This document shows, one piece after another, positions 23,758 to 31,940 of a stretch of 34,124 nucleotides of DNA. A program made the position numbers and the translations under genes. The notes beneath the pieces are model-generated. The model was not told the DNA's origin, did no database searches, and saw only the letters and a program-made list of their open reading frames with translations. This DNA is from Petrotoga sp. UBA5851 (GTDB lineage: Bacteria; Thermotogota; Thermotogae; Petrotogales; Petrotogaceae), in assembly GCA_002431635.1 (NCBI GenBank), contig DJGH01000001.1:13761-47884 (forward strand), written 5' to 3'. Every line of letters begins with the position of its first letter. Position 1 is the first letter of the stretch.

Positions 23758-23897
23758 TAATATTTAAGCGGAAACATACCCTAATTTGTTTCCCACCTAA
23801 AGCATTAAGCTACCTAGGTAATAAGAAAATTGTTACGAGGGTAGATTGTTGTTTTCTGCCCTCGTTTTTCTATATTTGATAAGGAGAGTGATATCTT
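23758..23897 (+). promoter_or_regulatory. Leader of infC operon with terminator/antiterminator potential
   Basis: Untranslated region between tRNA-Lys and infC. It holds a 6-bp inverted repeat GGAAAC/GTTTCC (23770-23775 and 23788-23793), the palindrome TACCTAGGTA (23811-23820) and the terminator hairpin at 23835-23870. TACCCT (23777-23782) and CTACC (23810-23814) are each complementary to the left arm of the terminator stem (AGGGTA at 23838-23843, GGTAG at 23840-23844), so alternative folds could open the terminator. In Bacillus this operon is controlled by L20 through a leader terminator; a similar control is plausible here, but the folds have not been computed. Confidence 0.55.
23835..23870 (+). 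terminator. Terminator hairpin upstream of infC
   Basis: 10-bp stem (ACGAGGGTAG with CTGCCCTCGT, one T-G pair) around an 11-base loop, followed by a run of five T and CT. It either ends the tRNA-Lys transcript or acts as the attenuator of the infC leader. Confidence 0.85.
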
Positions 23898-24440
23898 ATA
23901 AGTGAAAAGGATATTATATTAAAGAACGAACAGATACGATCACAGGAAGTCGTATTGATAACTCAAAGCGGTGAAAATATCGGCAGCGTGCTTACAAAAA
24001 CTGCTTTAGAAATGGCACGTGAAGCAGAACTTGACTTGGTTCTGGTTTCGCCTAACTCCAACCCTCCCGTAGCAAGAATTATGAACTTCAGCAAATTCAA
24101 ATATGAGAGAGAAAGAAAAGAGAAGGAAGCAAAAAAGAACCAGAAAAAGCAGGAACTGAAAGAGATGAAATTTAGACTTAGAATAGATGAGCATGATTTT
24201 CAGACCAAGGTTAACAGAATACGGGAGTTTTTATCTGACAACTGCAAGGTACGGGTTGTAGTAATGTTTCTGGGAAGAGATATTATGTTTAAGGATAAAG
24301 GTGAAGAACTTCTTAATAAGGTAATTTCTCAGACAAGTGATATTGCCAACGTAACCAAAAATATAAAAATGAACGGAAGAGATATGGATATTTTTCTTGA
24401 TCCGGATCTTAAAAAAAATGTACCTAATCAAACAAAATAA
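23898..24440 (+). CDS. infC: Translation initiation factor IF-3, with apparent AUA start
   Basis: About 180 residues. IF-3 binds the 30S subunit and rejects wrong start codons. The family N-terminus ISEKDIILKNEQIRSQEVVLIT is encoded in frame from 23898, downstream of an in-frame TGA at 23889; between them are only TAT, CTT and ATA, with no ATG, GTG or TTG. The first canonical in-frame start is TTG at 23955, which would remove the conserved NEQIR segment and has no ribosome binding site. AAGGAG (23881-23886) lies 11 bases before the ATA at 23898, which I take as the start, as infC uses AUU in E. coli. The middle helix 'FSKFKYERERKEKEAKKNQKK' and C-terminal domain 'FRLRIDEHDFQTKVNRIREFL' are intact. 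Followed by rpmI 12 bp later. Confidence 0.93.
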   Translation: MSEKDIILKNEQIRSQEVVLITQSGENIGSVLTKTALEMAREAELDLVLVSPNSNPPVARIMNFSKFKYERERKEKEAKKNQKKQELKEMKFRLRIDEHDFQTKVNRIREFLSDNCKVRVVVMFLGRDIMFKDKGEELLNKVISQTSDIANVTKNIKMNGRDMDIFLDPDLKKNVPNQTK

Positions 24441-24452
24441 GGAGGAACAAGT

Positions 24453-24656
24453 ATGGCAAAAATAAAGAACAAGACCAAAAGCGCTGCAAAAAAGAGGTTT
24501 AAGATAACAGCCACAGGTAAAATTCTCAGAAAGAGAAGCCATATTGGCCATAATTCCGGAACCAAAACCAACACACATATGAGAAGACTTACCAGAATCA
24601 CTGAAGTTTCAGAAGTACAGAAAAAAAATGTTGAAAGATGCCTTGGTTTAAGATAA
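24453..24656 (+). CDS. rpmI: 50S ribosomal protein L35
   Basis: 67 residues, nearly half basic. The conserved N-terminus AKIKNKTKSAAKKRFKITATGKI and the 'RKRSHIGHNSGTKT' segment identify L35 (bL35). AAGGAGGAAC lies just before the ATG. Standard middle gene of the infC-rpmI-rplT operon. Confidence 0.97.
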   Translation: MAKIKNKTKSAAKKRFKITATGKILRKRSHIGHNSGTKTNTHMRRLTRITEVSEVQKKNVERCLGLR

Positions 24657-24686
24657 ATTAAAGTTAATTGAAGGGAGCGATAATAG

Positions 24687-25043
24687 ATGAGAGTTAAAAG
24701 AGCTGTAAGTGCAAGAAAAAGGAAAAAAAGATATCTTAAAAGAGTTAAAGGTTTTAGGGGTGCAGTTAGCAGAAGAATTTCACTTGCCAGGGATAAGTTC
24801 TTTAAGGCCGGTGTTTATGCATATACCGGAAGAAAAGACAAAAAAGGTGATTTCAGAAGACTTTGGATTACCAGAATAAATGCCGCCGCAAGACTCGAAG
24901 GAATGAAATATAATGAACTTATTCACGGTCTTAAGCTAGCGAACATCAATATAAATAGAAAGATGCTTGCTGAGATTGCCGTAAATGATTTCGATTCTTT
25001 CAAGGAATACTGTTCCATAGCGAAAAAAGCACTTACTAAGTAA
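24687..25043 (+). CDS. rplT: 50S ribosomal protein L20
   Basis: 118 residues, typical bL20 with a highly basic N-terminal extension (RVKRAVSARKRKKRYLK), the 'GFRGAVSRRISLARDKF' core and the C-terminal domain 'YNELIHGLKLANININRKMLAEIA' which, in other bacteria, also binds the operon's own leader to repress it. GAAGGGAG precedes the ATG. Closes the operon; an 11-bp terminator hairpin follows eight bases after the stop. Confidence 0.97.
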   Translation: MRVKRAVSARKRKKRYLKRVKGFRGAVSRRISLARDKFFKAGVYAYTGRKDKKGDFRRLWITRINAAARLEGMKYNELIHGLKLANININRKMLAEIAVNDFDSFKEYCSIAKKALTK

Positions 25044-25052
25044 ATTTATAAA

Positions 25053-25084
25053 TTACCCGGATTTTATCCGGGTAATTTTTTTTT
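25053..25084 (+). terminator. Terminator of the infC-rpmI-rplT operon
   Basis: Perfect 11-bp stem (ATTACCCGGAT with ATCCGGGTAAT) around a TTT loop, followed by nine T. The T-run runs into the -35 of the next promoter. Confidence 0.95.
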
Positions 25085-25109
25085 GATATACCTGTTTTTG
25101 TGGTATAAT
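25083..25109 (+). promoter_or_regulatory. Extended -10 promoter of the giant Ig-like gene
   Basis: TATAAT (25104-25109) preceded by TG and one base (25101-25103), an extended -10. A TTGATA (25083-25088) lies 15 bases upstream, short spacing, and overlaps the T-run of the preceding terminator. The start codon is at 25166. Confidence 0.65.
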
Positions 25110-25165
25110 AATATCTGTATTATTGTTATTAATGTGTTATTAATCTTTTAAGAGGAGCTGATACT

Positions 25166-28100
25166 ATGGGTATCAAAGCTAAAAAAAGTTTTCTCATGTT
25201 TCTGCTTTTCATTTCTTTTGTTTTTACAGCTTTTGGGGTAGTAAAGAACTTTTCCATACGCAGTGTCGGACCGTCAGGTCTGACTATCGACACCCGGTAC
25301 TATGCGATATTGACACCTGGAATACTTATAAACGATGAGTTAATAGTAGCAACTCTGCAGAACGATTCCACGGTCACTAAGATCAGCGCTGATATCACTC
25401 TTAAAATCTTGTCAGGTGACTGGAATCCTTCAGGCAGCGATGATGTATATATAAAGCTGCGGCTTAAGGATATTGAGATAAAAGCCAACGAGACCAAAGT
25501 ACTAAGCAATAAGAACATAATAAGTGATTATCTTGGGGATATGGCTGTATTGGAGAATAAACTTCCCCCCGAACTGAAAAATATAACCTCTGTCGAGCAG
25601 GCACTTACAAGTTTGGAACTGAAAGAAGGAAGGTACAAAATTTCAATGGCCGTTTTCGAGCATTCCGGTTCTTTGCTTAACAAACTGGGAGAAAACGACT
25701 TAACAGTTAATGTGGTAACTCCTACTTCCATGTACTTCATAAAAAAAGCAGATGGCTCTTCCATTACCCCCACATTATCCTGGAAACTTTCAATGATCCC
25801 CATATACGCTTCTCTTCCAATAACAAGCAATCCTGTATACTGTTACTCAAAACTTATCGTCTCAAGTACTGACGGAACTTATGCTAAAGAGATAAAGATA
25901 AACCACTCAAAACCTTCTTCCGGAGATCTTAAGGGCTACCCCTCCGGCGATGGAGTAACAGATGGAGTTTATACCTATACTGTTACCGGCACAAGCGGAG
26001 GAATAATATTGCGCCGCGGTAAGACATACAGGTTTAAAGTCGAGCTATACGATTGGTACGATAAGAAAATATCTGAAACATCCGAAGAAACAGTTGAGTT
26101 TGATACTTCAGAAGTCATTACAAAATCTCCTGTTTCAGATATAAAGATCCTTTCTCCGAAGTTTGAATGGAGTTACAAGTATAATTCAGAGGTAGGCTAC
26201 TACAAACTAATAATTGAAGGGTTTAAAACCTATTCTTCCATCTCAGGGCTTTCTTTTCAGATGAGCGACCAGCTATCTTGGGGAAGATCCTACAGATGGA
26301 AAGTTGTACCTTTTTACAGTGACGGTACTGTCTTTATAGAAGAAGCAGCCACACAGTGGAATAGCTTTTCAACAGCAGCAAACAATAAACCTGTCACTGA
26401 AATTATATTTCCATCTGAAGGCTCTTTGCTTATAAAAGGCAGATCATACTCCTTCAAAGCTACTTCATCAGAACCTGATAAAGCTGAAGGGATTGATGAT
26501 GACATTACTGCAACATGGTGGGAAGTAGGTTCAAGAAAATATACCGGAAATGACCTGTCTTTCACACCTGAAGCGAGAACCGGTTCTTCTCCGCTTAAAA
26601 TAACCTATAAGGCACAGGACAAGTATAATAATATTGGTCAGTCCCAGGTTAATGTTTTTGTTATTGATCCGTATATAAACATTACCAAACCTAAAAACTC
26701 CTCAACAGGCTATGTAGGTGATGAGATAACTTTTGAGTGCATATCCCAGGATGTTCAGGAAATAACCTGGTATGCAAACTCAAAACCTATATCCCCAAAG
26801 CATACTTTCAGTACTGCAGGAAGCTATGAAATAACTGCCAAGGCAACTGTACAGGGTATAGAAATAAAGAGTCCGTCCATAACTATAAATATTATAGAAA
26901 AACCTTCGCTTCAGGCTATTACCGATCCAGAATTAACAACCTACCAATCAAGAGGTGTAACTCTCAAAGTTGGTTTTAAAAATCTTGATCCAGCAAAAAT
27001 CTCATGGAAGATCAATGCTTCTGTGTCAGACAAAAAGGGTGATTCCTTCAACTTCGTTTCAGATACCTCTGGCACATTCATTATAAAAGCTTTTTTTGAA
27101 ACGGCAGAGGTCGTTTTTACGGTTAATGTAAAAAAGATACCGGCTGTAAAAATTATTTCACCGGTTGATACAAGTGTTCTTAATGCACAGGAGGATATAC
27201 TGTTCAAAGCTCAGGCCAGTGACTATACAGAGCTGGTATGGTATATTGATTCAAAAGAGTTTGCAAGGGGAGCATCCGTAAGCTTCAGCTTTGACCCTGC
27301 ATATGAAGGTGAACATCTTATAAGGCTTCGTGCAGATGACCTTGATATACCCGCTGCAAACGATTCCGTCCGTATAAAGATAAATGTGGTAAAAGAGCTT
27401 GTAATAACAGAACCTGTTCAGGATCCTTTTGTAACCGAAGTGAACAGCGAGGTAACCTTCACAGCCAAGGTCAAAAACCTTCCGGAACCAAGCTGGTACG
27501 TCGGCACTGAGAAAAAAGGGATAGGTAGTTCTTTCAAATATCTCTTCTCCACAACGGGAGAGTATAAAATAACGGTAAGCTCAAACTCTTTCACCGATAC
27601 TGTAACGGTAAAGGTTGTAGGTCAGAAATACCTTACAATTGCTTCTCCGAAGAACGGTACCGTGGTAGAGATTGATAAAGTGATCAGCTTTACTTCCGAT
27701 TCTAAAAATATCCGGTCTGATATTGTATGGTATATAAATGATGAAGAAGTTGTAAAAGGCTCTTCAATGACCTATACTTTCCAAAAAACGGGAACATATA
27801 AAGTAAAAGCAAGTGGAGATGGCTATTCTGACGAAATCACAATTACCGCTGTACCTCCTGAGAAACTGTCAATTGTCTATCCTCTTAATAACCAGCAGGT
27901 TTACATAAATAAAGATATACTTTTCCAAAGTGAATCCTCAGATCTGAGAAGTTCCATAATATGGGTAGTAAACGGTTCAGTAATCGGTCAAGGCGAAAGC
28001 ATTTTATATAAGTTCATAAATCCTGGAAATTACACCATAACAGCCAAGAGTTCAACAAAAGAAACCGCTGTTCAGATTACAGCCATAGAGCCTCAGAGTA

Positions 28101-31100
28101 TCAGTATACTATCGCCTTCTGATTCTTTAATAAAACTTTCAAGCAAAGTAAAACTGACAGCCAAATCAAAGTACCCAGATGAAATAAAGTGGTTTATAGA
28201 TTCAGTTCTTATCGGAACAGGTGATTCTGTGGAATATATTTTTGATAAACCCGGGAAACAACTTATAAAAGCACAGACAAATGATGCACAGGCAGAAAAA
28301 GAAATAACGGTTTATACACCTGTAGCAGATCTGCGTATCACATCCGAAAGATACGTGTACTATTCCGATGAACTTGCTACATTTTCATGCTCTTTCAATC
28401 TGGATTCGTATGTCGGATTAAAAAACATTCAATGGCTTATCGACGGGAATAAAATATCTGATAAAAACATTCTGAATATTGATCTTACCTTGATACCGGC
28501 CGGACTGCACAGCCTGGTAGTTACGGTAACAGACAATCAATCAAACTCTGTTTCCAGTTCTATTACCTTTGACGTGGTATCTCATCTGGACTATGAAATC
28601 ACCTCGCCCAAGGACAACAAAAACATTAACAGTTCAGAGGTTCTGAGACTCAATGCAAAACTCACAAAAGGCTTGACAAAGGATATAAAAAGTATTGAAT
28701 GGTTTATAAACAGCAAATCTGTTGGTTCAGGCTGGGAAATTCTTGCATCAAATCCTGGAAAAGGCACAACAGATATAACTCTTGTAATAAAAGACAGGTT
28801 AGAAAAGGAGTACAAAAAATCTATTACTGTAAGTATCTCTGACAAGCTTGAAGTAAAAATACTTAAGCCTTCTAACTTCAGTTTATTCAAGTATGGTCAG
28901 GAAATCAAGGCTACCGCACAGGCTTACCTCTACACTGAAAAAGGTATGCAGCTTCTTGATTCAAAAGATATTAAATGGTTTATCGATGACATATCCTCCA
29001 ACGGTTCAGGAATTCTTTTCATCAACAACTTGTCTATAGGCAGTCACAAACTGAAGGCAGTATATGACCAGTCTTACGACGAGGTATCTATAGAGGTTTC
29101 GCAACCCCGAAGTATAGTCATAACTGAGCCTGCGGACAATTCAGTAATAAACTCCGGATCAAAGCTTCTTTGCAAAGCACAAGCCGATGACAGTGCAACA
29201 ATTAACTGGTATATAGGTTCAAAAAAAGTTGCCAGCGGCAAAGAAGTGTATATTGACACTAAAGAAATCACGGGAAAGTTCATAATAAAAGCTGAATCTC
29301 AGTATCTTGATTTTTTCTCGGAAGCTTCCGTAAATGTTAGTATAAATGAAAAACCAGTAATAACTTGGATATCACCAAAAGACGGAGAGGTTTTCGCTTC
29401 CGGAGCAAAAATAAATATAAAAGCTGAAGTTACCGATTATGAAGATGGTAAAATACCTTATACTCTCTTTGTTGATAATTCAGAGATTCAAGGTACGGCT
29501 CTTCTTAATGCTGCAGATTTGGGAAGCGGCGAGCATATGCTTACAATAGCCACAAACGACTCAAATAAACTAAAGACCATCTCTACCATAAAAATAAGGA
29601 TAAATGAGCCTCCAAAGATATCCCTTATAAGTCCTCTGGAAAATCAGGAGTTCACATTCCTTTCGCCTATAAACCTTTCATGCTCAGTATCTGACGATGA
29701 GCCTTTAAAAGAGGAAAACATCCTCTGGTTTATGGACAACACTCAGATTGCCAAAGGTTCGAACGCAAGTTATACACAAGAATTATCACAGGGAGTTCAT
29801 AAAATAACTGTACGGTACAGCGACTCAATGAATGAACAGATAAGCAAAGAGATTACTTTCAAAGTACTTGCAAAACCATCTGTAAAAATTTATACCCCTA
29901 TTAACGGTCAGACTGTCAATTTAAATGAAAAAATTACTCTTAAAGCATGGGCTTTTAAAGCTGACGGTAAAAAGTACACTCCATCCGAAATGCTTTGGTT
30001 TATAGGCAGTACTCCGGCAGGCCAGGGAGAACAGATAGACTTTACAGCCTTATCTAAAGAACCTGTAATTATAACCTGCAGAACCACAGAGGCTTCAGAT
30101 AACATAACGCTTAATATAAATACTCCTCCTGTGGTACGTATATCTTCACATCCTGACGGATATTCGATAATGCCTTCGGAAGTTTTTGTAGTAAAGGCAG
30201 ATGTATATGATTCGCAGGAAAATACCGACCCTTCAAGAATTACATGGCAAGTTGACGGCAAACCATCAGGAACAGGTATCTCTGTAAATCTGAGCGATCT
30301 TGAAGAGGGAGAACATTTAATAACAGTATCGGCTAGCGATTCTATGGGACTTAAGGCATCTTATTCTATAAGAGTAAATAAGGCTTCTGTACTGATGGCT
30401 CAAGCAAAGCTTGAAAATGACTCCGTTTATTATCTTTTCAGTGACAAGATAAAAGGTAGCATAATCTTCAGCGGAGGAGTAGCTCCTGTAACAGTATCAT
30501 GGACAGTTAAGCAGCCCGGAAAGAAAGATATAGTCATAACAACTCCGCAGCTTGATATAAACGGAGAGCTTCTTTCAGAAGGACCTGCAATACTGAATGC
30601 CCGTATATCAGATTCAAAGGGCAGTATAGTTGAGTACAACTTTGAAATTACTATAATCAACAACTTAAAGGTACAGATAACCGGAATAGAAGACGGCAGT
30701 ACTTTCGTCAAACCTACCGAAAACATACAGGCATCTCTGAAAGTATATAATCCAAGGAACCTGTCAGTATCATATACTTGGACAGTAAACGGACAGCCCG
30801 TATCAAACCTCAAAGAGCTTTCACTTGAAACAAAAAACTACAACGAGGGTTCCTACTTTCTTAAAGCGGTAGCAGTTTCTTCAGACGGTACAATAGCAGA
30901 AGACGGACTTACAATATTTATTCGTCCAAAGCTTAAAGTGGAAATCAGATCCAAGGTTGCCGACCACACTGAAAACTATGACCTACAGCTTTTGGCAATC
31001 GCTTTTGATCCTTTGGAAGGCGAACTGGATAACTCTTCAATTTCATGGATATCCAACCTGCAGGGTGAACTTGGAAAAGGAAAAACCATTACCATAAAAC

Positions 31101-31930
31101 TTCGAAAAGGAAAACATATAATAACGGCCGTAGCCACAAACAAATCAGGACAAAAAGCTTATGACTACTTGACAGTTGTAGTTTTGGGCAATCCTGAAAT
31201 AAGTATTGTCTCACCCTCAGAAAACTCCGTTTTCAATGAAGGCGAACAAGTGCCTTTGAAATCAATCGCAAGTGACAGCGATATGGAACCCATAAATGAC
31301 AAGCTCATTGCATGGTCTTCCAATATAGACGGGGCAATAGGATTCGGTTCCTCAGTCAGCACAAGCTCATTGAGTGTCGGTCAGCATGTAATAACCGCCA
31401 CATGTACCGGCAAATATGGCGGTCTCAAGACAGCTTCAATTCAGATAGAGATAATGAAGGCCAGAAATATATCTAAAGGACTGAAGATAGCCAAAGATAA
31501 GAATTCTCTAGTACTTTCTGATACAAGCTTTAAACTCGAATGTTACCGCATAGGAGATATAACAGGTGATGTAGTATGGTTCTCAGACATCGAAGGCAAA
31601 ATCGGTGAAGGAGACAGTACAACAGCCTTACTTAAAACTCCGGGAGCACATACAATAACAGCTAATTTAAATGAGTACAGTGACAGTATCACTATTTTGG
31701 TTACGGAATATAAGCCCAGACTTATCCCGTATGGAATTGTTCTCGATCTTAAAGGAGAGGTTAAGATCAAAAATTCCACCAACAACAGTTTTGTTCCGCT
31801 TATACCATTGACTGTTCTTTATGAAAATGATGAACTATCGCTAACTTCAGGTTCTTTCGTAAAAATAATGAAAGCTAACGGCTCCAGTGAACTCGTCAAC
31901 GGTCCTGCTACAAAAACTTTAGGCAAGTAG
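25166..31930 (+). CDS. Giant exported Ig-like repeat protein with C-terminal FecR-like domain
   Basis: 2254 residues. A signal peptide covers residues 1-25 (basic KAKK, hydrophobic core, likely cleavage near AFG). Residues about 30-400 contain longer fibronectin/Ig-like units ('TPTLSWKLS', 'SPKFEWSYKYN'). From about 410 to 2180 there are about 21 related beta-sandwich units of 70-95 residues, each starting with a strand like VKIISPVDGS, a central WYI(N/D)...G turn and ending G-xY/H-x-I-A; the sequences are divergent. The last about 60 residues (VLDLKGEVKIKNS...LYENDELSLTSGSFVKI...NGSSEL) resemble a FecR domain. No membrane anchor, LPXTG or SLH motif is seen, so it is likely periplasmic or surface-bound. 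It is followed 10 bp later by a barrel-like exported protein. Function unknown; structural or adhesive roles are inferred. GAGGAGCTG precedes the ATG. Confidence 0.85.
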   Translation: MGIKAKKSFLMFLLFISFVFTAFGVVKNFSIRSVGPSGLTIDTRYYAILTPGILINDELIVATLQNDSTVTKISADITLKILSGDWNPSGSDDVYIKLRLKDIEIKANETKVLSNKNIISDYLGDMAVLENKLPPELKNITSVEQALTSLELKEGRYKISMAVFEHSGSLLNKLGENDLTVNVVTPTSMYFIKKADGSSITPTLSWKLSMIPIYASLPITSNPVYCYSKLIVSSTDGTYAKEIKINHSKPSSGDLKGYPSGDGVTDGVYTYTVTGTSGGIILRRGKTYRFKVELYDWYDKKISETSEETVEFDTSEVITKSPVSDIKILSPKFEWSYKYNSEVGYYKLIIEGFKTYSSISGLSFQMSDQLSWGRSYRWKVVPFYSDGTVFIEEAATQWNSFSTAANNKPVTEIIFPSEGSLLIKGRSYSFKATSSEPDKAEGIDDDITATWWEVGSRKYTGNDLSFTPEARTGSSPLKITYKAQDKYNNIGQSQVNVFVIDPYINITKPKNSSTGYVGDEITFECISQDVQEITWYANSKPISPKHTFSTAGSYEITAKATVQGIEIKSPSITINIIEKPSLQAITDPELTTYQSRGVTLKVGFKNLDPAKISWKINASVSDKKGDSFNFVSDTSGTFIIKAFFETAEVVFTVNVKKIPAVKIISPVDTSVLNAQEDILFKAQASDYTELVWYIDSKEFARGASVSFSFDPAYEGEHLIRLRADDLDIPAANDSVRIKINVVKELVITEPVQDPFVTEVNSEVTFTAKVKNLPEPSWYVGTEKKGIGSSFKYLFSTTGEYKITVSSNSFTDTVTVKVVGQKYLTIASPKNGTVVEIDKVISFTSDSKNIRSDIVWYINDEEVVKGSSMTYTFQKTGTYKVKASGDGYSDEITITAVPPEKLSIVYPLNNQQVYINKDILFQSESSDLRSSIIWVVNGSVIGQGESILYKFINPGNYTITAKSSTKETAVQITAIEPQSISILSPSDSLIKLSSKVKLTAKSKYPDEIKWFIDSVLIGTGDSVEYIFDKPGKQLIKAQTNDAQAEKEITVYTPVADLRITSERYVYYSDELATFSCSFNLDSYVGLKNIQWLIDGNKISDKNILNIDLTLIPAGLHSLVVTVTDNQSNSVSSSITFDVVSHLDYEITSPKDNKNINSSEVLRLNAKLTKGLTKDIKSIEWFINSKSVGSGWEILASNPGKGTTDITLVIKDRLEKEYKKSITVSISDKLEVKILKPSNFSLFKYGQEIKATAQAYLYTEKGMQLLDSKDIKWFIDDISSNGSGILFINNLSIGSHKLKAVYDQSYDEVSIEVSQPRSIVITEPADNSVINSGSKLLCKAQADDSATINWYIGSKKVASGKEVYIDTKEITGKFIIKAESQYLDFFSEASVNVSINEKPVITWISPKDGEVFASGAKINIKAEVTDYEDGKIPYTLFVDNSEIQGTALLNAADLGSGEHMLTIATNDSNKLKTISTIKIRINEPPKISLISPLENQEFTFLSPINLSCSVSDDEPLKEENILWFMDNTQIAKGSNASYTQELSQGVHKITVRYSDSMNEQISKEITFKVLAKPSVKIYTPINGQTVNLNEKITLKAWAFKADGKKYTPSEMLWFIGSTPAGQGEQIDFTALSKEPVIITCRTTEASDNITLNINTPPVVRISSHPDGYSIMPSEVFVVKADVYDSQENTDPSRITWQVDGKPSGTGISVNLSDLEEGEHLITVSASDSMGLKASYSIRVNKASVLMAQAKLENDSVYYLFSDKIKGSIIFSGGVAPVTVSWTVKQPGKKDIVITTPQLDINGELLSEGPAILNARISDSKGSIVEYNFEITIINNLKVQITGIEDGSTFVKPTENIQASLKVYNPRNLSVSYTWTVNGQPVSNLKELSLETKNYNEGSYFLKAVAVSSDGTIAEDGLTIFIRPKLKVEIRSKVADHTENYDLQLLAIAFDPLEGELDNSSISWISNLQGELGKGKTITIKLRKGKHIITAVATNKSGQKAYDYLTVVVLGNPEISIVSPSENSVFNEGEQVPLKSIASDSDMEPINDKLIAWSSNIDGAIGFGSSVSTSSLSVGQHVITATCTGKYGGLKTASIQIEIMKARNISKGLKIAKDKNSLVLSDTSFKLECYRIGDITGDVVWFSDIEGKIGEGDSTTALLKTPGAHTITANLNEYSDSITILVTEYKPRLIPYGIVLDLKGEVKIKNSTNNSFVPLIPLTVLYENDELSLTSGSFVKIMKANGSSELVNGPATKTLGK

Positions 31931-31940
31931 GAGATGACTT

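Noticed and set aside
23888..23905. Five-codon reading frame GTG...TGA overlapping the infC start
   Set aside because: Too close to the ribosome binding site (1 base) and too short to support as a leader peptide.
23955..24440. IF-3 starting at TTG 23955
   Set aside because: It lacks the conserved N-terminal segment and any ribosome binding site; the preceding codons encode a good IF-3 N-terminus.
25300..31785. Many - strand open frames inside the giant gene
   Set aside because: Antisense to a well-supported repeat protein; compositions and lengths fit chance.
25300..31930. DNA-level tandem repeat in the giant gene
   Set aside because: The units resemble each other only as protein; no long direct DNA repeat is visible, so recent expansion is not supported.
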